From Marivivens donghaensis (lineage in GTDB: Bacteria > Pseudomonadota > Alphaproteobacteria > Rhodobacterales > Rhodobacteraceae), in the NCBI RefSeq assembly GCF_023541015.1, contig NZ_JALNPR010000005.1, forward strand, positions 62,001 through 126,000: a stretch of 64,000 nt of DNA. Reading direction: 5' to 3'. The position numbers and the translations under genes are program-made. The notes below the pieces were generated by a model that saw only the letters and a list, made by a program, of their open reading frames with translations, was not told where the DNA came from and searched no databases. Below are positions 46,991 through 54,572 of the stretch, piece by piece; the stretch's first letter is position 1, and each line of letters begins with the position of its first letter.

Positions 46991-47587
46991 TTAGCGACGA
47001 CGGTCGCGGCGGGCGCTCATGGGTTGGAAGGCTACGCCAACGTGGGCTTCGCAGTAGGGCTTGCCCTGTTGGGTCGGCAGACCGCAGAACCAGAAGTCCG
47101 GCGTTGCAGGGTCGCCAATCGGCCATTTGCAGGTCCGCTCGGTCAGTTCCATCAGCGACAATTTTTTTGCGGTTTTTTCGACCTCGTTCACCTTGGCCAG
47201 AGCCTCGGGCGAAATTTCATTCGCAGAAGGCTGCGGCGGCAGAGGCTGGCCAGCTGGGATGATCGCCTTGCGTGCAGGGCTCATCGGGATCGGCGCGAGG
47301 GTCGTTTCAGCCGGTTTCGGCTCTGCCTTCGGCTTGGGCGCTGCAGCCGCTGCGGGTTTCGGTTCTGCCTTAGCGACTTTGGGCGCTGCGGGCTTTGCCT
47401 CTTTGGCAGGTTTTGCGGGCGCTGCAGGAGCCGCACCAGTGGTACGGTTCGATAGGCCAAGACGATGCACCTTACCGATGACCGCATTTCGGGTCACCCC
47501 GCCAAGTTCTTTGGCGATCTGGCTGGCCGACTGGCCTTCGCCCCACATCTTTTTCAAGAGCTCGACGCGTTCGTCGGTCCAGGACAT
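46991..47587 (-). CDS. gcrA: Cell cycle regulator GcrA
   Basis: The 198-residue protein starts MSWTDERVELLKKMWGEGQS with the GcrA DNA-binding helix-turn-helix, then a long Ala/Pro/Lys linker (about 50-100) and the C-terminal Cys-containing RNA polymerase sigma70-contacting domain (RTCKWPIGDP, CGLPTQQGKPYCEAHVGVA). GcrA activates sigma70 promoters at GANTC sites methylated by CcrM. AAGGA is about 7 bases before the ATG. A terminator follows. Confidence 0.95.
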   Translation of the reverse strand: MSWTDERVELLKKMWGEGQSASQIAKELGGVTRNAVIGKVHRLGLSNRTTGAAPAAPAKPAKEAKPAAPKVAKAEPKPAAAAAPKPKAEPKPAETTLAPIPMSPARKAIIPAGQPLPPQPSANEISPEALAKVNEVEKTAKKLSLMELTERTCKWPIGDPATPDFWFCGLPTQQGKPYCEAHVGVAFQPMSARRDRRR

Positions 47588-47713
47588 ATTGCGTTCCTTT
47601 GGCTAATTGGGCGGGCGCATCTGCGCATCCGACCTTGCATCATTGGTCAAGGGACTATTCTAAGCACGTGGGCGCGGGATACAAGCGTTCGAATCGCGAA
47701 AACGGAGGCAAAG

Positions 47714-48517
47714 ATGTCACAAGATGCCGGAATGGGTGTGCGTAGGTTCGGAAAAGTGAATTGGTTGGGCCTCTATACCCTGTGCCGACGCGAAGTTTTG
47801 CGATTCCTCAACGTGTGGTCGCAGACGCTTATGGCGCCGTTGATCAACGCGGGCCTGTTCCTTTTGATCTTTACCATTGCGATTGGATCGCAACGCGGTG
47901 ACGTGATGGGCGTGCCGTTCATGCACTTCCTCGCGCCGGGTATCCTGACGATGACGGTGATCCAGAACGCGTTTGCGAACTCGTCCTCTTCGCTCACCTC
48001 GGCCAAGGTACAGGGCAATATCGTGGACACGCTGATGCCGCCCTTGTCGGCTGGTGAATTGGTGACGGGATACATCGCAGGTGCGGTTGCGCGTGGCCTT
48101 TTGGTGGCTGTGGTGATCGCGATTGGCGTCTGGCTGTTCCTCGGCGTCGGGATGCAGCATCCGCAGTGGGTTCTGGTTTTTGTGGTTCTAGGCGCCGTGT
48201 TTATGGGCGGTTTGGGCATCATCGCAGCCATTTTCGCCAATAAATTCGACCAGCTTGCTGCGATTTCGAACTTTGTCGTGACGCCGCTGTCGTTCTTGTC
48301 GGGGACGTTCTATTCCATCGACGCGCTGCCGCCTGTGTTGAACAAACTCAGCCACGTGAACCCGTTTTTCTACATCATCGACGGTGTTCGTTTCGGCATG
48401 ATCGGTGTGTCGGACGGAAGCCCTTGGCGCGGCCTGTGGGTGGCAATCTTGGCCTGTGCGGTCGTCACCTCGATCTGCTGGTATTGGTTCAAACGCGGCT
48501 ACCGCCTGAAAGCCTGA
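47714..48517 (+). CDS. ABC-2 type transporter permease
   Basis: The 267-residue protein has six predicted helices and the ABC-2 pattern with LAPGILTMTVIQNAFANSSSS and SFLSGTFYSIDALPP. Such permeases export polysaccharides or drugs with an ATPase partner, which is not next to it. GGAGG is 5 bases before the ATG. Divergent from gcrA. Confidence 0.87.
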   Translation: MSQDAGMGVRRFGKVNWLGLYTLCRREVLRFLNVWSQTLMAPLINAGLFLLIFTIAIGSQRGDVMGVPFMHFLAPGILTMTVIQNAFANSSSSLTSAKVQGNIVDTLMPPLSAGELVTGYIAGAVARGLLVAVVIAIGVWLFLGVGMQHPQWVLVFVVLGAVFMGGLGIIAAIFANKFDQLAAISNFVVTPLSFLSGTFYSIDALPPVLNKLSHVNPFFYIIDGVRFGMIGVSDGSPWRGLWVAILACAVVTSICWYWFKRGYRLKA

Positions 48518-48526
48518 CAAAACCCT

Positions 48527-48554
48527 TTGCGAAAATCTCGGGGTCGCCTATACG
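48527..48554 (+). promoter_or_regulatory. Candidate promoter for the arginine leader transcript
   Basis: TTGCGA (48527-48532) and TATACG (48549-48554) are separated by 16 bp. The predicted start site is near 48561, directly at the leader ATG, so the transcript would be leaderless, as for rhizobial trpL. Confidence 0.45.
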
Positions 48555-48561
48555 CGGCCCC

Positions 48562-48606
48562 ATGATGACCAATGCGAAAATCACACTGATTCGACGCCGA
48601 CGCTAA
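48562..48606 (+). CDS. Candidate arginine leader peptide (MMTNAKITLIRRRR)
   Basis: A 14-codon frame ATG ATG ... ATT CGA CGC CGA CGC TAA encodes a peptide ending in four arginines. It is 108 bp upstream of argD, the first of two arginine biosynthesis genes. The four arginine codons and stop are overlapped by a hairpin, and a short T run follows. The ATG is about one base from the predicted start site, with no ribosome binding site. This is the layout of an amino-acid attenuation leader in which ribosome pausing on arginine codons senses charged tRNA-Arg. The peptide is not proven. Confidence 0.6.
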   Translation: MMTNAKITLIRRRR

Positions 48607-48634
48607 TTTTTAGCGCCGTGCGCCTTTTTGCGCA
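48598..48634 (+). promoter_or_regulatory. Alternative hairpins at the end of the leader peptide
   Basis: Hairpin A pairs CG-a-CGCTAA (48598-48606) with TTAGCG-c-CG (48610-48618) around TTT. Hairpin B pairs GCGC (48613-48616) with GCGC (48620-48623), followed by C and TTTTT, so it may act as a weak terminator. Hairpin C pairs TGCGC (48619-48623) with GCGCA (48630-48634). A excludes B and B excludes C, giving a 1:2, 2:3, 3:4 arrangement. The direction of the response cannot be read from pairing alone. A TTGACA at 48656-48661 may be a second promoter. Confidence 0.5.
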
Positions 48635-48713
48635 TCCATCTGACTTCCTTATACATTGACACGCCTTTGCCCCTGCGGCACCAATCAGGCTTCTATTTAC
48701 AAAGGGTTTATCC

Positions 48714-49892
48714 ATGATCCCCTCAGTCTTGCCGACCTATAACCGTGCACCTCTGTCTTTCGTCTCTGGCGAAGGCTCTTGGCTGGTGGAGGCATCGGGC
48801 CGACGTTATCTCGACCTTGGGGCAGGGATTGCAGTGAACGCACTTGGCCATGCGCACCCTGATCTGGTGGCAGCCCTGACGACCCAAGCGAACGCGCTGT
48901 GGCACGTGTCGAACCTTTATAACATTCCGGCTCAGCAGGAATTGGCGGACCGTCTGGTCGCGGCGACCTTTGCGGACACCGTGTTCTTTACCAACTCGGG
49001 GACAGAGTCCTGCGAGCTCGCTGTGAAAATGGCGCGGAAGTATCATTATGAGAAAGGCCAGTCAGAGCGCACGACCATCATTGCGTTCGAAGGATCGTTC
49101 CACGGTCGTTCGTCGGCTGGTATCGCTGCGGCAGGGTCCGAGAAAATGACCAAGGGCTTTGGCCCGCTCCTGCCTGGGTTCAAGCACCTGAAATGGGGGG
49201 ATCACGACGCGCTGACCGCTGCGGCGGCAGAGGCTGATGTCGGTGCAATCCTGATCGAGCCCGTTCAGGGTGAGGGCGGCATTCGTCCGCTTCCCGATCA
49301 GTGCTTGAAGGGTCTGCGCGATCTGTGCGACCAGCACGGCATCCTGTTGATCCTCGACGAGGTTCAGTGCGGCATGGGTCGGACGGGTAAACTCTTTGCA
49401 CATGAATGGTCGGGCGTGACGCCTGACATCATGATGGTCGCCAAAGGCATCGGCGGTGGTTTCCCACTGGGCGCCGTTCTGGCCACTGAAAACGCGGCAT
49501 CTGGCATGACAGCAGGCACCCACGGGTCGACCTACGGCGGCAACCCTCTCGCTTGCGCAGTAGGCAACGCAGTGATGAAGGCCATCGCGGATGATGCGTT
49601 TCTGGCAGAGGTGAACCGTAAGGCGGCCCTGCTGCGTCAAAAGCTCGAAGGTCTGGTCGCGGCACACCCTGACGTGTTCGAGGGCGTGCGTGGGTCTGGC
49701 CTGATGCTTGGCCTGAAATGCAAAGTCACCAACACCGATGTGGTTAAAGCGGGCTATGACGCTGGCGTTCTGACCGTTCCTGCGGGTGACAACGTGCTGC
49801 GCCTTTTGCCAGCTTTGAACATTACCGACGAAGACATTTCCGAGGCCGTTACACGCCTCGACACAACTGCAACGAAACTGGAGCAAGCCTGA
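48714..49892 (+). CDS. argD: Acetylornithine aminotransferase
   Basis: The 392-residue PLP enzyme has FTNSGTESCELAVKMARKY, FEGSFHGRSSAGIAAAG, ILDEVQCGMGRTGKLF and the PLP Lys in MVAKGIGGGFPLGA. It transaminates N-acetylglutamate semialdehyde in arginine synthesis. AAGGG is 8 bases before the ATG. Behind a candidate arginine leader peptide and followed by argF. Confidence 0.95.
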   Translation: MIPSVLPTYNRAPLSFVSGEGSWLVEASGRRYLDLGAGIAVNALGHAHPDLVAALTTQANALWHVSNLYNIPAQQELADRLVAATFADTVFFTNSGTESCELAVKMARKYHYEKGQSERTTIIAFEGSFHGRSSAGIAAAGSEKMTKGFGPLLPGFKHLKWGDHDALTAAAAEADVGAILIEPVQGEGGIRPLPDQCLKGLRDLCDQHGILLILDEVQCGMGRTGKLFAHEWSGVTPDIMMVAKGIGGGFPLGAVLATENAASGMTAGTHGSTYGGNPLACAVGNAVMKAIADDAFLAEVNRKAALLRQKLEGLVAAHPDVFEGVRGSGLMLGLKCKVTNTDVVKAGYDAGVLTVPAGDNVLRLLPALNITDEDISEAVTRLDTTATKLEQA

Positions 49893-49923
49893 TCGTCTGA
49901 TGGCATTGAACCTTCGCGGGTGA

Positions 49924-49936
49924 GGGGCGCAGCCCC
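49924..49936 (+). repeat. Hairpin in the argD-argF gap
   Basis: GGGGC (49924-49928) and GCCCC (49932-49936) pair around GCA in the 69-bp gap. It resembles the GGGGGC...GCCCCC core of the hairpin element between gnd and hrpB. Confidence 0.5.
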
Positions 49937-49961
49937 GATCCCGACGACGAAAGAAAACACT

Positions 49962-50888
49962 ATGAAACACTTCCTTGATATCCACACCACCTCGCCCGAA
50001 GAACTGCGGACGATTATTGATAACGCCAAAGCGATGAAAGCGGCTCGTAACGGACGCCCAAAAGGGTCGGCTGACGACGATAAACCGCTCGACGGTCGCA
50101 TGGTCGCGCTGATCTTTGAAAAGCCGTCGACCCGTACTCGCGTGTCGTTCGATGTGGGTGTGCGCCAGATGGGCGGTCAAACGATGGTGCTGTCTGGTGC
50201 GGATATGCAGTTGGGCCATGGTGAAACGATTGCAGACACCGCGCGGGTTCTGTCGCGCTACGTTGACATGATCATGATCCGCACGTTCGAAGAGCAAACT
50301 CTGCTTGAGATGGCGGAATACGCGACCGTGCCTGTGATCAACGGTCTGACCAACCGCACCCACCCCTGCCAGATCATGGCTGACATCCAGACGTTTGAAG
50401 AACACCGCGGTTCTATCGCGGGCAAAAAGGTCGTCTGGTCGGGTGACGGCAACAACGTTTGCGCGTCCTTTATCCATGCGGCTGGTCAGTTCGGGTTTGA
50501 TCTGACCTTCACGGGTCCGTCCTCGCTCGACCCCGAAGCGGTGTTTGTCGAAGAGGCCCGCGCCAAAGGTGCGAACATTGTGATTGAGCGCGATCCGATG
50601 AAAGCGGTTGAAGGTGCGGATCTGGTTGTCACCGATACTTGGGTGTCGATGCATGACCCCGTATCTGCACGCGAGCGCCGTCATAACCAGCTGCGGGGCT
50701 ATCAGGTGAACGAACAGCTGATGGCAGCGGCAAAGCCTGACGCGCTGTTCATGCACTGCTTGCCTGCGCACCGCGATGATGAGGCGACCAGCGCCGTGAT
50801 GGATGGTCCGCATTCGGTGATCTTTGACGAGGCAGAAAACCGTCTGCACGCACAGAAAGCAGTGATGCGTTGGTGCTTGGGTCTCTGA
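49962..50888 (+). CDS. argF: Ornithine carbamoyltransferase
   Basis: The 308-residue enzyme has the carbamoyl-phosphate motif [34 protein letters not shown] and the ornithine loop [13 protein letters not shown]. It makes citrulline from ornithine. 69 bp after argD, closed by a strong terminator. Confidence 0.96.
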   Translation: MKHFLDIHTTSPEELRTIIDNAKAMKAARNGRPKGSADDDKPLDGRMVALIFEKPSTRTRVSFDVGVRQMGGQTMVLSGADMQLGHGETIADTARVLSRYVDMIMIRTFEEQTLLEMAEYATVPVINGLTNRTHPCQIMADIQTFEEHRGSIAGKKVVWSGDGNNVCASFIHAAGQFGFDLTFTGPSSLDPEAVFVEEARAKGANIVIERDPMKAVEGADLVVTDTWVSMHDPVSARERRHNQLRGYQVNEQLMAAAKPDALFMHCLPAHRDDEATSAVMDGPHSVIFDEAENRLHAQKAVMRWCLGL

Positions 50889-50911
50889 TCTAGTCGTGAG
50901 TTCGAAATGAA

Positions 50912-50937
50912 AAAGGCGGACCTGAGGGTCCGCCTTT
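50912..50937. terminator. Bidirectional terminator between argF and the phosphate transporter gene
   Basis: AAAGGCGGACC and GGTCCGCCTTT form an 11-bp stem around TGAG. T runs occur in both directions, so it can serve argF and the convergent transporter gene. Confidence 0.88.
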
Positions 50938-50960
50938 TGTGTTTGGTTTGATGGCCTTGA

Positions 50961-52442
50961 TTAGCTGCCAAAGATTCCGTTGAGCACGTAGAACACAACA
51001 GCCGACAGGCCAGCCGCTGCGGGCACGGTAATCACCCAAGCCGCGACAATGGTCATAAAGTGGCTACGACGCACCAGTTTACGGCGGCGACGCTCTTCGG
51101 GGGCGAGGCGTTTTGCTTCTGGCCTATCGAGGTTCAGCTTACGCGCGCGGCGGCTGTGATCCCATTCGCGATAGAAGCCCACACCGAACACACCACCAAC
51201 CGCGATGTGGGTCGACGACACAGGCAGACCCAGCCAGCTCGCAACGATCACGGTGATCGCAGCAGAGAGAGCCACACAGTATGCGCGCATCGGGTTCAGT
51301 TTCGTGATCTGAGAGCCAACCATGCGAATGAGCTTGGGGCCAAAGGTGACGAGGCCGAACGAAATGCCCAACGCACCGATCACCATAACCCAGATCGGAA
51401 TGTGCACTTTGCCAGCGATTTCACCGAACTCTTGGGTGTGAACGATTGCGGCCAGCGGACCAACAGCGTTCGCCACGTCGTTCGCACCGTGTGCGAAGGA
51501 TAGAAGCGCCGCAGAGATGACCAGCGGCAGACCGAACAGCACCTTGAGCGACTTATTACGGTTCTCGAGGCCTTGGGATTTCTTGCGGATGTAAGGCGAC
51601 GACAGAAGGTATGTCGCAACACCCACAGCCAGACCGATCAGCAGAGCCGGCCCGAGGTCGATGGAGATCAGCTTTTTCAGGCCCTTCACCGCGAGGTAAA
51701 CCGCAAAGACGCCAGCCATGATGCCGATCAGAACAGGCACCCAACGGCGTGCCGCTGCGATTTTGTCCTCACGATAGATGATGAAGGTTTTGATGAACCA
51801 CAGGAACAACGCAGCAATCGCGCCGCCCAGCACAGGCGAAATCACCCAGCTCGCCGCAATTTGGCCCATCGACGTCCAGTTCACGGTGGCCAGACCTGCC
51901 GCCGCAATACCAGCGCCCATTACGCCGCCAACAACAGAGTGGGTCGTGGACACAGGCGCGCCGATCCAAGTCGCAAGGTTCACCCAGAGTGCGGAGGACA
52001 CCAGCGCGGCCATCATCGCCCAGATGAACATCATCGAGCTGTCAAAGCCCGCAGGATCGATAATCCCCTTGGAAATCGTCGAGACAACGTCACCACCAGC
52101 GAGCAGTGCGCCCGCGCTTTCGCAGAGGGCCGCGATGACAATCGCGCCGCCCATGGTCAGCGCATTCGCGCCCACCGCAGGCCCCATGTTGTTCGCAACG
52201 TCGTTCGCCCCGATGTTGAGCGCCATGTAAGCGCCAAAGACCGCAGCAGCCACGACCACAGCCGATCCAGACCCTAGGCCGAACACGAATGCCGCGGCAA
52301 AGCCAGCCAGCACCATAAAGGTCAGACCGAGCCCGAAGCCGATCATGGGACGCGACACATAGAGTGTCGCCGTTTCGAGCGTCGAAATCCGGTTAAGATC
52401 GCGATCGAGGGTTTTCCAGCTCGACTTGTCTTCTGAGGTCAT
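50961..52442 (-). CDS. pit: Inorganic phosphate transporter, PiT family
   Basis: The 493-residue protein has about ten helices in two repeated halves, each with the PiT signature: GANDVANNMGPAVGANAL and GANDVANAVGPLAA. A basic loop near residue 430 (PEERRRRKLVRR) is cytosolic. It imports metal-phosphate with protons or sodium. No phoU gene follows. Confidence 0.92.
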   Translation of the reverse strand: MTSEDKSSWKTLDRDLNRISTLETATLYVSRPMIGFGLGLTFMVLAGFAAAFVFGLGSGSAVVVAAAVFGAYMALNIGANDVANNMGPAVGANALTMGGAIVIAALCESAGALLAGGDVVSTISKGIIDPAGFDSSMMFIWAMMAALVSSALWVNLATWIGAPVSTTHSVVGGVMGAGIAAAGLATVNWTSMGQIAASWVISPVLGGAIAALFLWFIKTFIIYREDKIAAARRWVPVLIGIMAGVFAVYLAVKGLKKLISIDLGPALLIGLAVGVATYLLSSPYIRKKSQGLENRNKSLKVLFGLPLVISAALLSFAHGANDVANAVGPLAAIVHTQEFGEIAGKVHIPIWVMVIGALGISFGLVTFGPKLIRMVGSQITKLNPMRAYCVALSAAITVIVASWLGLPVSSTHIAVGGVFGVGFYREWDHSRRARKLNLDRPEAKRLAPEERRRRKLVRRSHFMTIVAAWVITVPAAAGLSAVVFYVLNGIFGS

Positions 52443-52525
52443 CAGATTGGCCCGTCATAAAAGTGTTACAATTGGCAAGTCGGGTAAGGATTACCCGATA
52501 CGATTGCAACCATTTCTTTGCAGCA

Positions 52526-52987
52526 CTATCCGTTAAGGGTTCGCAAAAATTCGGCCATATCGGCGTCTTCAACGAAGTCTGCGGCGCGGTCAAAAGGCAC
52601 CCATTTGCGCTTGCGCTTGTCCTTCTCGGGAAATTTGTTGGCCAGTTTTTCGACCTCTATCGCGTAGACATAGACGCGGCAGTCCCGCTCTATCCCGTTA
52701 TCGACCGTCTTTTTCCCGTCATAGGTGCCGACAGGTTCCTTTGCAGCGCGCGCGTTTTTGACGCCCGCCTCTTCCCATGCTTCCTGTAGCGCGGTCTGCG
52801 AACCGCTCATCCCGTCGATGGGCCAACCTTTCGGCAGAATCCAACGACCATTGGACGATGTGACCAAAAGCACCTCATCACCAGACTTGGTTTCACGCAT
52901 GCACAGCGCCGCAATCTGAACCAACGCGGGGCGGTTCAGCATTGGGGACACGACTTCGGTCCAGGCTGTGCGCAAAAAGGGTACCAT
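52526..52987 (-). CDS. NUDIX hydrolase, DIPP-like
   Basis: The 153-residue protein has a NUDIX box in GWPIDGMSGSQTALQEAW-EEAGV (shown split) with the EExG metal residues, preceded by SSNGRWILPKG. The form QEAWEE is typical of small alphaproteobacterial diphosphoinositol polyphosphate hydrolase-like enzymes. Substrate is not fixed. An in-frame ATG at 52942 is an alternative start. Confidence 0.85.
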   Translation of the reverse strand: MVPFLRTAWTEVVSPMLNRPALVQIAALCMRETKSGDEVLLVTSSNGRWILPKGWPIDGMSGSQTALQEAWEEAGVKNARAAKEPVGTYDGKKTVDNGIERDCRVYVYAIEVEKLANKFPEKDKRKRKWVPFDRAADFVEDADMAEFLRTLNG

Positions 52988-53080
52988 ATATCCGCCTAGG
53001 GACGTTTATATTTCGTTGGCTAAGCCTTATCAGAGCACCCAGAGAGAGGCAAACAACGAACCCGAAAAGGACGTTTTTAA

Positions 53081-54484
53081 ATGACTCAACTTGCCAACCT
53101 TGGCCTCTATGGTCTCGGAACAATGGGCAGCGCTCTTGCGCTCAATATCCTCGACAACGGATTTGCGCTCCATGTTGCCAACCGTTCCGCCGATGTCACC
53201 GCTGAATTTGTTGCCGAAGCGGGCGATCTCGCTGCAAAATTGACCTCGCACGCGAGCCTTGCGGATATGGCGCGTAACATGCCTGCGCCCCGTGCGATCA
53301 TCTTGATGGTTCCTGCGGGCAATCCCGTCGAATCTTCGATCGAAGAACTTTGTGATCTGCTCGAACCGGGTGACACGATCATCGACGCAGGAAACACCGA
53401 TTTCCACGACACCCGTCGCCGCACCGCTCTGGTCGAAGGCCGTGGCCTAACCTTTATCGGTATGGGTGTTTCGGGCGGAGAAGAAGGTGCCCGTCATGGT
53501 CCGTCGATCATGGTCGGCGGCACACCCCAAGCATGGGCTGGCATCCGCCCCGTCATTGAGGCCATCGCGGCAAAGTTCAACGGCGAGGCTTGTGCCGATC
53601 ACCTTGGTCCTGATGGTGCAGGGCACTTTGTCAAAACCGTGCACAATGGCATCGAATACGCCGACATGCAGATGATCTCTGAACTCTACGGGATCATGCG
53701 CTACGGTCAGGGCATGTCGCCTGCTGAGATCGGCGCACGTTTTGAATCGTGGGACACTGGCGCTCTGCAATCCTATCTGGTGGAAATCACGGGTAAGGTT
53801 CTTCAGGCCGTTGATAGCAAAACGGGCGCACCCGCGGTTGACGTGATCCTTGACCGCGCTGGTCAAAAGGGCACAGGCCGCTGGACCCTAATCGAAGCGC
53901 TCCGCCTCGGCCAATCCGCCTCCGCTATCGAAGCTGCTGTCGCGGCGCGGTCGTGGTCGTCGGAAAAACAAACCCGCATCGACGGTGAAGCGATCCTTTC
54001 GGGCACCCGCACAGCTGTTGACCTGTCAGAGCAAGACTACGCCGATGCGCTCCTTGCGGCACGTATCATCGCCTACGCTCAAGGTTTCCGCCTCTTGGCC
54101 GCCGCATCTGAGGAATACAACTGGTCGCTCGACTTCGCTCGTATCTCCGAGATCTGGCGTGCAGGCTGCATCATTCGTTCGGCTCTGCTCGATGATATTT
54201 CCGCGGCCTTCCGTGGTGAAATGCCCAAAGGACAGCTGGTCTTTGCGCCTGCCTTTGCGGAACGCTTGAAGGCTACTGTGCCAGCGCTTCGCCGCGTGGT
54301 CGCCGCGGCGGTCCTGAACGGCCACCCAGTGCCTGCATGCGCGTCTGCGCTTTCGTTCATCGACACCCTGTCGATGGCACGTGGAACCACCGACCTCATT
54401 CAAGCCCAGCGTGACTTCTTTGGTATGCACGGGTTTGAACGCATTGATGGCGGCGCTGGCCACCACGGCCCTTGGTGGGACTGA
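53081..54484 (+). CDS. gnd: 6-phosphogluconate dehydrogenase (decarboxylating)
   Basis: The 467-residue protein has the NADP motif GLYGLGTMGSALALN, GNTDFHDTRRR, GMGVSGGEEGARHGPSIM, HFVKTVHNGIEYADMQMI with catalytic Lys, and ends RIDGGAGHHGPWWD. It makes ribulose 5-phosphate, CO2 and NADPH. AGGAC is 8 bases before the ATG. No zwf gene is next to it. Confidence 0.95.
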   Translation: MTQLANLGLYGLGTMGSALALNILDNGFALHVANRSADVTAEFVAEAGDLAAKLTSHASLADMARNMPAPRAIILMVPAGNPVESSIEELCDLLEPGDTIIDAGNTDFHDTRRRTALVEGRGLTFIGMGVSGGEEGARHGPSIMVGGTPQAWAGIRPVIEAIAAKFNGEACADHLGPDGAGHFVKTVHNGIEYADMQMISELYGIMRYGQGMSPAEIGARFESWDTGALQSYLVEITGKVLQAVDSKTGAPAVDVILDRAGQKGTGRWTLIEALRLGQSASAIEAAVAARSWSSEKQTRIDGEAILSGTRTAVDLSEQDYADALLAARIIAYAQGFRLLAAASEEYNWSLDFARISEIWRAGCIIRSALLDDISAAFRGEMPKGQLVFAPAFAERLKATVPALRRVVAAAVLNGHPVPACASALSFIDTLSMARGTTDLIQAQRDFFGMHGFERIDGGAGHHGPWWD

Positions 54485-54518
54485 TCGTCCTGCCTTTGTG
54501 CTGTAAATATCTCGGGGG

Positions 54519-54563
54519 TTAGGGGGCAGAGCCCCCTTGCGCCGCGCCAGCGGCGCCCCCTAA
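54519..54563. repeat. Compound palindromic element between gnd and hrpB
   Basis: TTAGGGGGC (54519-54527) can pair with GCCCCCT (54531-54537) or with GCCCCCTAA (54555-54563). The inner GCGCCGC and GCGGCGC (54539-54545, 54550-54556) form another stem. This nested, G+C-rich element resembles intergenic hairpin repeats common in Rhodobacterales and could end gnd transcription. Confidence 0.65.
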
Positions 54564-54572
54564 ACACCTAAC

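Noticed and set aside
49062-50849. Long minus-strand open frame (595 codons)
   Set aside because: It lies antisense to argD and argF, whose motifs are complete; the product is compositionally odd.
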